From: an uncultured Lachnospiraceae bacterium
Lineage (GTDB): Bacteria > Bacillota > Clostridia > Lachnospirales > Lachnospiraceae
Reading direction: 5' to 3'
NCBI GenBank assembly: GCA_902789735.1
Contig: CADAOZ010000016.1
Span: forward strand, 1-56,524
Length of the DNA stretch: 56,524 bases
Below the pieces are notes generated by a model. The model had not been told where the DNA came from and did no database searches. It saw only the letters and a program-made list of their open reading frames with translations. Within the stretch, counting starts at the first letter, position 1; every line of letters begins with the position of its first letter. Shown here in pieces: positions 15,479 to 23,200 of this stretch. A program made the translations under genes and the position numbers.

Positions 15479-17812
15479 ATGCAGATTTTAATTGAAGACT
15501 ATATCAGATACCGAAAGGAAAAGATCCGCGAACGCCTCAAGAGCGCGGTAACGGAACAGTTTATGGCGGCCCATCCGGAAGCGGGCCCCAAGGCAGTCCG
15601 GCGCTTCAAAAAAAAGCAGGCCTATCACGATATGCTGGACAAGGCCGTCAAAGCGGATGAAGAATATATTTACATCACAGACCCCGCCCACAGTGAGGAG
15701 ATCGGGCAGGCTTTTGCCGCGGAAGCAGCAGAACTGGAAAAGACCCTCACTAAATATGCCCAGGCCAGGGAAAAGCGGCAGCTGGAAAAGAAGCTGCGGG
15801 AGCTGACGGGGGCCGAGCGGCTGCGCGGTGATCTGGAAGCCCGGAGAGATGACTATCTGGACGGGGTCGTGGAAGCGATCGAGTATTATTTCCGCAGCAG
15901 AAATCTGACCATGCACAGGGTCAGGAATACCCATTTTGGCAGGCAGACCTGGGAGGAGCCTCTCTCCGAAAAGAATATAAAGGAATTCACGGAATCCTTC
16001 ACCATGGACGACGAGACGGTGGGCTGGATCCTGGACCGGAGCAGGAGCATCGATGATTATCTGATCCGCAAAGCGGCGGATTCCAATCCCGAACTGGCAG
16101 TCTACGCCGGCAAGGGCAGCAGGCACTGGCAGTTCATCCGGGAGCGGCTGCGGATCACCATCAATGAGCTGGAACTGAATTTTGATATTCTGAATGAACT
16201 CCAGTATATCTTTACGCCGGAGCGGATCGAGGAACTGCTGCGGGAGAACCCCCGTTACGGAGAGGCTTTTGCCCGGATGGATGAGCGGGCGGAGCGGGAG
16301 CGCAGGCTCCGGGAAAATATCCTCAGCCAGATGCCCGACTGCTACGCGGATCTTTACCCTGCGGCCAGGGAGATGGAACGGCATTTTATCCTGCATATCG
16401 GACCGACCAACTGCGGCAAGACCCATGATTCTATTGAAGCCTTCAAGAAGGCCAGGAGAGGCGTCTATCTGGGACCGCTCCGTCTGCTGGCCTTTGAGAT
16501 CTATGAAAATGCCAACGGGGACGGCGTCCCCTGTAATCTGGTGACGGGCGAAGAGGAGCATATTGTGGAAGGGGCCACCCATCAGGCTTCCACCGTGGAA
16601 ATGATGGATCCGGCCTGGGAATATGATGTAGCGGTCATCGATGAAGCCCAGATGATGCAGGAAGAGGAAAGAGGCGGCAGCTGGACAGCGGCCATCATGG
16701 GCGTTCTGGCCAAGGAGGTCCATGTCTGCGCCGCGCCTTATGCGGAACAGCTGCTGATCCGGCTGATCGAATACTGCGGCGATACCTGGGAGGTAGTACG
16801 GCACGAACGGATGACGCCCCTGATCGTTGAGAAGCGTAAATTTTCCTTCCCTTCGGGCGTCCGCCAGCATGACGCTCTGATCGTATTTTCCAAGAAGAAC
16901 GTACTGGCAGTCGCTTCCGAGCTGCAGGCCAGAGGCGTTCCCTGCAGTATCATTTACGGCGCCCTGCCCTATGAAGTCCGGCAGCAGGAGGTCCGCAGAT
17001 TTATCGAAGGGGAGACCCGGGTCGTTGTGGCGACGGACGCCATCGGCATGGGCATGAATCTGCCTGTCCAGCGGATCGTCTTCCTGGAGATGATGAAGTA
17101 TGACGGACACAGGAAGAGGGATCTGTATCCCGAGGAAGTCCTGCAGATTGCCGGCCGGGCCGGCCGTTACGGAATCTATGATACCGGCTATACCAACGCG
17201 GAATACGGCAAGGCCATTTTGTGGAGATCCATGCGCCGCCATATCCCGGATCTGGAAAAGGCCAGACTGGCCTTCCCGGAAGGCCTGATCGGTCTGGAGG
17301 GACGTCTGTCCGAGATCATGGAGCGGTGGAACAGTATTGAAGACAGAGATTTCTTCCAGAAGGCCTATACGGTCCGGGAGATTGAACTCTGCAGAGAGCT
17401 GGAGGAGTATACGGATGACAAGGAGCTGATCTATCGCTTCGTTATGATCCCCTTTGATGAATCCGACCAGCTGCTCAAATCCATCTGGGAGCAGATGTTC
17501 GCGGCCGAACTGGCGGGAGAAGCCAGGGAGTTCCGGGATATGTACAGCCTTTACGGAAAAGGCAGGGACCTGCAGGAGCTGGAGGAGCTCTACAGTGTAT
17601 GCGACCTGGTTTATTATTACTGCAGAGTTTTCAATCATCCCAGGGAACTGGACGATGTGGCGGAGACCCGGAACCGGATCTGCAGCCTGATCATTGATAT
17701 CCTGAAGAAGCAGTCCCTGCCCGGCAAACGATGCAGGCGCTGCGGAAAGATTCTGCCCTGGAACTATCCTTACGGCATGTGTGAGGAATGCTTCGGCGGA
17801 AAACGCAGCTGA
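15479..17812 (+). CDS. SUV3-like superfamily 2 RNA helicase
   Basis: A 777-residue helicase resembling the mitochondrial SUV3 (SUPV3L1) group. An N-terminal alpha-helical region of about 300 residues precedes Walker A GPTNCGKT (about 308), the SUV3-typical LGPLRLLAFEIYENAN, the DEAQ motif VIDEAQMM (about 386), a RIVFLEMMKYDG segment and motif VI QIAGRAGRYG (about 555). The C-terminus has a four-Cys zinc-ribbon-like pair CRRC and CEEC (about 751 to 772), not usual for the mitochondrial enzymes. SUV3 unwinds RNA for degradation. ATG 15479 (CAGGA upstream) is preferred over 15425. Transcribed alone. Confidence 0.85.
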   Translation: MQILIEDYIRYRKEKIRERLKSAVTEQFMAAHPEAGPKAVRRFKKKQAYHDMLDKAVKADEEYIYITDPAHSEEIGQAFAAEAAELEKTLTKYAQAREKRQLEKKLRELTGAERLRGDLEARRDDYLDGVVEAIEYYFRSRNLTMHRVRNTHFGRQTWEEPLSEKNIKEFTESFTMDDETVGWILDRSRSIDDYLIRKAADSNPELAVYAGKGSRHWQFIRERLRITINELELNFDILNELQYIFTPERIEELLRENPRYGEAFARMDERAERERRLRENILSQMPDCYADLYPAAREMERHFILHIGPTNCGKTHDSIEAFKKARRGVYLGPLRLLAFEIYENANGDGVPCNLVTGEEEHIVEGATHQASTVEMMDPAWEYDVAVIDEAQMMQEEERGGSWTAAIMGVLAKEVHVCAAPYAEQLLIRLIEYCGDTWEVVRHERMTPLIVEKRKFSFPSGVRQHDALIVFSKKNVLAVASELQARGVPCSIIYGALPYEVRQQEVRRFIEGETRVVVATDAIGMGMNLPVQRIVFLEMMKYDGHRKRDLYPEEVLQIAGRAGRYGIYDTGYTNAEYGKAILWRSMRRHIPDLEKARLAFPEGLIGLEGRLSEIMERWNSIEDRDFFQKAYTVREIELCRELEEYTDDKELIYRFVMIPFDESDQLLKSIWEQMFAAELAGEAREFRDMYSLYGKGRDLQELEELYSVCDLVYYYCRVFNHPRELDDVAETRNRICSLIIDILKKQSLPGKRCRRCGKILPWNYPYGMCEECFGGKRS

Positions 17813-17827
17813 CAGGAGCGGAAAAAA

Positions 17828-17874
17828 GAGCCTTACGCGGCAGGCAGTCTGCTTTGCCGTGTAAGGCTCCTTCT
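17828..17874. terminator. Terminator between the helicase gene and galE
   Basis: A stem of about 14 bp (GAGCCTTACGCGGCA with TTGCCGTGTAAGGCTC, allowing G-U pairs), A-rich on the left and T-rich on the right, serving convergent genes. Confidence 0.75.
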
Positions 17875-17940
17875 ATTTCCAGGGGAGATTATACTGGTTC
17901 AGGAAAGGACCGGGAATGTCCGCCGGTCATGTAACGGTAA

Positions 17941-18960
17941 TCAGCCTTCCCCGTAGCCGTTGGGGTTGTTCTTCTGCCAGTTCCAGGCGTCGGCGCACAT
18001 ATCCTCCAGGTTCTTCTCCGCGGTCCAGCCGATCAGCTTTTTGGCTCTGGAAGGGTCGGAGTAGCAGGTGGCGACATCGCCGGGACGTCTGGCTTCGATT
18101 ACGTAAGGGAGTTCTTTTCCGCAGGCTTTGGAGAATGCCCTTACGATATCCAGTACGCTGTAGCCGATGCCGGTGCCCAGGTTGATCACGGAGACGCCGG
18201 GCAGTTCCGCGATATGGTCCAGGGCTTTGACATGGCCTTTGGCCAGGTCGACGACATGGATGTAATCACGTACGCCGGTACCGTCGGGGGTATCATAGTC
18301 ATTGCCGAATACATGGACGATCTCCAGCTCGCCGATGGCGACCTTGGATACATAAGGGAGCAGGTTGTTGGGGATGCCCTTGGGATCTTCCCCGATCAGG
18401 CCGCTCTCATGGGCGCCGATGGGATTGAAGTAGCGCAGCAGGACGACCTGCCATTCGTTGTCCGACTTCCACAGGTCGGTCAGGATGCGTTCCTGCATGG
18501 CCTTGGTGGCACCATAGGGGTTGGTCGTTTCGCCCAGGGGGCATTCTTCCGTGATCGGAATCTGGGCAGGATCGCCGTAAACGGTGGCGGAAGAGGAGAA
18601 AACGATTTTTTTGCAGCCGTGGGCCCGCATGACATCGCAGAGGACCAGGGTAGAGCCAATGTTGTTGGCGTAGTATTCCAGAGGCATTCTGGTGGATTCG
18701 CCGACGGCCTTGTAGCCGGCGAAATGGATGACGGCGTCGATGTCCTCTTTATCAAAAAGAGCTGTCAGGGCCGCTCTGTCATTGACATCCAGCTCGTAGA
18801 AAGCAGGACGCCTGCCGGTAATCTTTTCGATCCGGTCAACGACCAGGGCTTTGGAGTTATAAAGGTTGTCCGCTATGACGACATCATAGCCCGCGTTCAG
18901 AAGCTCGACGCAGGTATGGCTGCCGATGAAACCTGTTCCGCCTGTAACTAATACTTTCAT
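17941..18960 (-). CDS. galE: UDP-glucose 4-epimerase
   Basis: Interconverts UDP-galactose and UDP-glucose in the Leloir pathway. The 339-residue protein begins with the NAD-binding VTGGTGFIGSHTC and has the catalytic pair in YGATK, plus the SSSATVYG segment. The neighbour galT lies 12 bases upstream on the same strand, so the two form a gal operon (galT-galE) without a visible galactokinase in this window. AAAGGAG precedes the ATG at 18960. Confidence 0.96.
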   Translation of the reverse strand: MKVLVTGGTGFIGSHTCVELLNAGYDVVIADNLYNSKALVVDRIEKITGRRPAFYELDVNDRAALTALFDKEDIDAVIHFAGYKAVGESTRMPLEYYANNIGSTLVLCDVMRAHGCKKIVFSSSATVYGDPAQIPITEECPLGETTNPYGATKAMQERILTDLWKSDNEWQVVLLRYFNPIGAHESGLIGEDPKGIPNNLLPYVSKVAIGELEIVHVFGNDYDTPDGTGVRDYIHVVDLAKGHVKALDHIAELPGVSVINLGTGIGYSVLDIVRAFSKACGKELPYVIEARRPGDVATCYSDPSRAKKLIGWTAEKNLEDMCADAWNWQKNNPNGYGEG

Positions 18961-18972
18961 CTTGGTCTCCTT

Positions 18973-20526
18973 TCAGGATTCTCTGCTGACTGTATCAATG
19001 AACCTCTCAAAGCCGGCCCGTCCGGCTTCTGTTTCTTTATAGACGCCGCAGTGCTCCAGCACCTGGGCGAATACCAGCCCGATCTCTTCTTTGATGATTT
19101 CATCCAGCTTTGCCGCGTTTTCAGGTGTACACTGTACCCTGTCCGGGGCGAATTCGGGATATTTGGCCAGGATCTGTCCCGCCCATGCGGCATGGGGCTG
19201 CAGGGAAGGCCGGGAAGCGGGATCCTTTCCGTCCAGAATGACATCCTGCAGTTCTTTCATCTCCTGAAGAAGACGGGCAGGCAGGACCGCCAGGCCCATG
19301 ACCTCGATCAGGCCGATATTCTCCTTCTTGATATGATGGAGTTCCGCGTGGGGGTGATAGATCCCCAGGGGATGCGCATCACTGGTCCGGTTGTTGCGCA
19401 GGACCAGATCCAGCTCGTACTGATCCCCGCGCATTCTGGCGATGGGCGTGATCGTGTTGTGAGGAGTTCCCTCCGTCTCCGCTATTATACCACACTCCGC
19501 GTCCGTATAGCCTCTCCATACAGACAGAATCCTGTCGGCCAGGTCGACCAGTCGTCCCGGATCAGCGCAGTCCAGACGGATTACGGACATGGGCCAGTTG
19601 ACAATGCCGGCTTCCACATCCTCAAAACCGGCGAAACTGATTTTTTCCCGGATGCCCGCTTTCTCCATGGCGAAGGTATAACGGCCGCCCTGGAAGTGTT
19701 CGTGGGTCAGGATGGACCCCCCGACGATGGGCAGGTCCGCGTTGGACCCTACCGTGTAGTGGGGGAAGATGCGGATGAACTCCAGCAGGCGTTTGAAAGT
19801 GGCCCGCTCGATCTTCATGGGGATATGTTCTCCGGACAGTACGATGCAGTGCTCGTTATAGTAAACATAGGGAGAATACTGCATGAACCAGTCCTTGTGA
19901 TCCAGCTGCAGGGGAATCAGGCGGATGGTCTGTCTGGCGGGATGGTCCAGACGGCCGGCATAGCCCGTGTTCTGGGGACAGAGCAGGCATCTGGGATACG
20001 CGTCCTGTTTCTTATTCAGAGCCGCGGCAATGGCCTTGGGATCCTTTTCGGGCTTGGACAGGTTGATGGTGATGTCCAGCTCCCCGTAGCGGGTCTTCGC
20101 GGTCCATTTGCGGTCCTTGCGGATCCGGTAGGACCTGATGTAATCAGAATCTTTGCTGAGGGCGTAGAAATAATCTGTAGCCGCCGCGGGGCCCTGTTCT
20201 TTATAAAGAGCATTGAAGCGGCGGATGACCTCCGAGGGACGGGGGGTCAGGCAGCCCATGATGCGGGTATCGAAGAGGTCCCGGCTGGCGATGCCGTTGT
20301 CGATCCGGCCCCGCGCCGCGGCGTCATCGAGCAGGACAGCCAGGATGTCCTCCAGTTCCATCTCTTCGGCGTCATCAACGGTCATCCCGGAAAGGAAGTC
20401 TCCGGAGGGCTCGACGCCCAGTACGTCAAGGATACTGTTGGCTGTAAATAATGTGTCTTCTTTTTCGATCAGGTTTTTGCTGATCCCGTAGCGTACAAGT
20501 GATTTAACCGCGTCCTGAACATTCAT
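18973..20526 (-). CDS. galT: UTP/UDP-glucose--hexose-1-phosphate uridylyltransferase, GalT class II
   Basis: Exchanges galactose-1-phosphate with UDP-glucose. At 517 residues it is the long class II enzyme of Firmicutes, not the 350-residue E. coli type. Typical segments are LCPQNTGYAGRLDHPARQT, NEHCIVL and GSILTHEHFQGG with the His-rich catalytic region. First gene of the galT-galE operon. It is divergent from the AraC-type regulator at 20740, which probably controls it. Confidence 0.93.
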   Translation of the reverse strand: MNVQDAVKSLVRYGISKNLIEKEDTLFTANSILDVLGVEPSGDFLSGMTVDDAEEMELEDILAVLLDDAAARGRIDNGIASRDLFDTRIMGCLTPRPSEVIRRFNALYKEQGPAAATDYFYALSKDSDYIRSYRIRKDRKWTAKTRYGELDITINLSKPEKDPKAIAAALNKKQDAYPRCLLCPQNTGYAGRLDHPARQTIRLIPLQLDHKDWFMQYSPYVYYNEHCIVLSGEHIPMKIERATFKRLLEFIRIFPHYTVGSNADLPIVGGSILTHEHFQGGRYTFAMEKAGIREKISFAGFEDVEAGIVNWPMSVIRLDCADPGRLVDLADRILSVWRGYTDAECGIIAETEGTPHNTITPIARMRGDQYELDLVLRNNRTSDAHPLGIYHPHAELHHIKKENIGLIEVMGLAVLPARLLQEMKELQDVILDGKDPASRPSLQPHAAWAGQILAKYPEFAPDRVQCTPENAAKLDEIIKEEIGLVFAQVLEHCGVYKETEAGRAGFERFIDTVSRES

Positions 20527-20576
20527 GATCCAATCCCTTTCTTTCTGAAAATGGCTTATCTGCTGGCTTTTTAATA

Positions 20577-20606
20577 TTGCAATCTGTTTGTCTCTGTGAC
20601 TATAGT
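20577..20606 (+). promoter_or_regulatory. Probable promoter of the AraC-family regulator
   Basis: TTGCAA (20577-20582) and TATAGT (20601-20606), spacer 18 bases. It overlaps the opposite-strand promoter of galT, so the two genes may compete for polymerase. Confidence 0.5.
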
Positions 20607-20630
20607 ATGCGTCAGAACCCCGAAGGACAA
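20602..20630 (-). promoter_or_regulatory. Probable promoter of galT-galE
   Basis: On the minus strand TTGTCC (20625-20630) and TACTAT (20602-20607), spacer 17 bases. The -10 elements of the two divergent promoters occupy almost the same bases. Confidence 0.45.
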
Positions 20631-20739
20631 AATAGAATTTCGTTGTACCTGTATGTAATTATGTTGCATGTTTCAGAAAATCAGGATAGACTTGCATATA
20701 GGAAGGGAAGATGGGAGTCAGGAGGCCAGTGAGAAGAAT

Positions 20740-21660
20740 ATGAAAGAAGACCACTTACAGAGCGATCTGTCTCCGGAAGAGAGCCCGGAGAGAAATCCGG
20801 CAGCAGTCCCGGTGGAAGGGACAGAGAGCGATCCGTTCAAACTCAGCAATAAAGTACAGGAAAAGCCGATGATGTCCCTGGCGGTCTACAACGTGGGCCG
20901 GCAGAAATGCACGCCCGGCTACAGATGGGGCCCCGGCATCCGGGATCATTATCTGATCCATTATATCAGCGCGGGCAGCGGCACTTATACGGTCCAGGAC
21001 AGGATCTTCCAGCTGAAGGAAGGGGATGTCTTTCTGATCTATCCGGGGATGGCCGCCAGCTATCAGGCGGATATGCGGCGGCCCTGGAGCTATGAGTGGG
21101 TGGGGTTCGCCGGCACGGATGCCCGAACGATTCTGGACATGACTGACTTTAGTCCGGACAGCCTGGTCCTGACCGCGCCTTCTTATGGGAGGGAACTGCA
21201 GAGGCACCTGCGCCGGATCAACCAGGCCTTCGGCAATACGTTCCGGGAATCGATTTCCATGACCGGAGAGCTGTACAGCCTGCTGGCTCTGCTGGTGGAC
21301 GGCAGCAGCCGGGACAGGACCGTCCGGGGGAGAGACACGGAAACGGTCCGGAGCGCGGTCCAGTTCATCGAACAGCGCTATTCTTACGCGATTTCCGTGG
21401 AAGATGTGGCGGACTATGTGGGAGTATCCAGGAGCACCCTCTTCCGGGTCTTTACAAGGCAGATGGGGGTTTCTCCCAAAGAGTATCTGGATAATTACAG
21501 GATTGACAAGGCCAGGTTCCTGCTCCGGCATTCGGAACTGACCATCGGTGCCATCGCAGTATCGGTGGGGTATGACAACGGCCTGTATTTTTCCAAGGCC
21601 TTTAAAAAGATCACCGGGCGGACCCCCACCAGTTACCGGCAGGAGCCCTCCGGCATATAG
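20740..21660 (+). CDS. AraC-family transcriptional regulator
   Basis: A 306-residue activator-type regulator. An N-terminal cupin-like sensing domain (about residues 45 to 170, with IRDHYLIHYISAGSG and a KEGDVFLIYPG turn) binds a ligand, presumably a sugar. The C-terminal double helix-turn-helix is clear: ISVEDVADYVGVSRSTLFR, then LTIGAIAVSVGYDNGLYFS and the family end KKITGRTPTSYR. Start 20740 is preferred (AGGAGG and GAGAAG upstream); 20668 lacks a ribosome site. Divergent from galT-galE, so a role in galactoside control is likely but inferred. Confidence 0.85.
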   Translation: MKEDHLQSDLSPEESPERNPAAVPVEGTESDPFKLSNKVQEKPMMSLAVYNVGRQKCTPGYRWGPGIRDHYLIHYISAGSGTYTVQDRIFQLKEGDVFLIYPGMAASYQADMRRPWSYEWVGFAGTDARTILDMTDFSPDSLVLTAPSYGRELQRHLRRINQAFGNTFRESISMTGELYSLLALLVDGSSRDRTVRGRDTETVRSAVQFIEQRYSYAISVEDVADYVGVSRSTLFRVFTRQMGVSPKEYLDNYRIDKARFLLRHSELTIGAIAVSVGYDNGLYFSKAFKKITGRTPTSYRQEPSGI

Positions 21661-21670
21661 CAATAAAAGG

Positions 21671-21720
21671 AAAAGCAGTCAAAGCAGCAGGAAACCGGAC
21701 CCGCTGCTTTGACTGCTTTT
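21671..21720. terminator. Bidirectional terminator
   Basis: An 18-bp perfect stem (21671-21688 with 21703-21720) around a 14-base loop, A-rich left and T-rich right, between the AraC gene and the convergent HAD gene. Confidence 0.88.
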
Positions 21721-21721
21721 A

Positions 21722-22222
21722 TTATGAACGAAAGCCGTTATTGTTTTGTGACAGCGTCCGGACCGCCGCGCGGTAATGGGGATAACGGATCCCTTCGCTG
21801 TGCTCGATTATGATCAGGCCCCGGCGCACATGGGGGAATTCGCGGAAACGGTCATGGTCATCGAAGATGACATAGGAATCGCAGGGATTTTCCTCCAGCC
21901 AGGCCTGGATTTCAGTACTGCGGTCCCCGCTGTAAATTACCGGAGTGGCATCGGCAATGGGGGTGCCGTTCTGTTCCATCCGCCGGTACAGATTGCCGAT
22001 CAGGGCTTTGCCCCAGTCATCCTCCATGGTCAGTGCGTCCCGCCAGGTGGAGGTCAGTATGATCCTGGCCCCGAATTTCGCGGTCAGGCGCCGCAGCCAG
22101 AATAAAGAGACCGGATCAAAGATCTGCTGCAGCCAGCCGATCCGCAGCAGTTTAGTGAGACGGTAGCTGAGCGCCGTACAGATCACGCCGTCCACATCCA
22201 GAAAAATAACGGGTCCTGTCAT
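21722..22222 (-). CDS. HAD-like domain protein
   Basis: A 166-residue protein with HAD motif I FLDVDGVIC near the N-terminus, motif II LTSTWRD and motif III/IV IFDDHDRF. It resembles the HAD domains of the RNA-repair Swiss-army-knife group and other stand-alone small HAD phosphatases, but the second catalytic Asp position is partly changed (DVD followed by GVI). Substrate unknown. The start at 22222 is preferred (AAAGGA 6 bases upstream) over 22240. The upstream mscS gene ends 27 bases away, so they are probably co-transcribed. Confidence 0.7.
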   Translation of the reverse strand: MTGPVIFLDVDGVICTALSYRLTKLLRIGWLQQIFDPVSLFWLRRLTAKFGARIILTSTWRDALTMEDDWGKALIGNLYRRMEQNGTPIADATPVIYSGDRSTEIQAWLEENPCDSYVIFDDHDRFREFPHVRRGLIIIEHSEGIRYPHYRAAVRTLSQNNNGFRS

Positions 22223-22249
22223 GGTTGTTCCTTTATCCATAAAGCCGGA

Positions 22250-23098
22250 TCAGGACAGGGGCGCTTCGGCCTGGTGGACGACCACCTGGGGGAAGGGGAT
22301 CTCAATGCCCGCGGCATCGAACTGCAGCTTGATGTTCTCCATCACATATCTTCGGGCGCTCAGATAATCAGGGCCATTGACATAGCCGCAGGCGCCCAGG
22401 TCGACTGAACTGGAAGCCAGTTCCTCCACAAAGACCTGCAGGTCCATGGAGGGGACGAAATAGGGGCATTCCCGGTAGACATTCCCGATGATCTCCTTGG
22501 CTTTTTTCAGGTCCGCGTCATAGGAGACCCCGACTGTGATATCCAGCCTTCGCTCCGTCATCCTGCTGGCGTTGGTGACAGAGATGCCGGCCAGCTTGCC
22601 GTTGGGGATGGTGAGTCCCTTATTGTCTTTGGTAAGGACCCTGGTATAGACCAGGCCGATTTCCTGGATCGTGCCTTCGCCTTCGGAGCAGATAATGTAA
22701 TCGCCTACTTTGAAGGGACGCAGGAAAAGGATCAGAATACCGCCGGCAAAATGGGACAGGCTGTCCTTGAGGGACATGGCGATGGCCAGGCCGGCTGTGC
22801 CCAGAACGGCCAGAATGGAGGCGGTATTGATGCCCAGCTGTCCCGCGACAATGAAGATCAGGAGAATATAAAGGGCGATATTGACAAAGGAATGCATGAA
22901 TTTGGCAAGGGTAACATCGGCATTGGCCTGCCGGGCTGCCTTGTCCAGGGCCTTCATGACGGCCTTGATCAGATACAGGCCTATGATCAGTATGAGCAGA
23001 GTGACCAGCAGATTGATGCCCCAGACTTTCAGAGTGGGCCAGATCTCCTGAAAATAGTCAATGGTTTTGGTTACCTGCTGTTCCGCGGCTGTTTCCAT
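22250..23098 (-). CDS. mscS: Small-conductance mechanosensitive channel, MscS family
   Basis: Releases solutes on osmotic downshock. The 282-residue protein has three membrane spans; the third, pore-lining one is the Gly/Ala-rich VLGTAGLAIAMSLKDSLSHFAGG. The cytoplasmic beta domain follows with RPFKVGDYI and LTIPNGKLAG. AAGGAGG precedes the ATG at 23098. Length matches the minimal E. coli MscS. Confidence 0.92.
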   Translation of the reverse strand: METAAEQQVTKTIDYFQEIWPTLKVWGINLLVTLLILIIGLYLIKAVMKALDKAARQANADVTLAKFMHSFVNIALYILLIFIVAGQLGINTASILAVLGTAGLAIAMSLKDSLSHFAGGILILFLRPFKVGDYIICSEGEGTIQEIGLVYTRVLTKDNKGLTIPNGKLAGISVTNASRMTERRLDITVGVSYDADLKKAKEIIGNVYRECPYFVPSMDLQVFVEELASSSVDLGACGYVNGPDYLSARRYVMENIKLQFDAAGIEIPFPQVVVHQAEAPLS

Positions 23099-23200
23099 TT
23101 GTACCTCCTTCAGATACAGCCGCAGTCCTTTGGCAGGACCGCGGCTGCGGGTTCATTTCGTGTTTCTGTTTGTTTCTGTGTTCCGGCGGGACCGGCTGAC

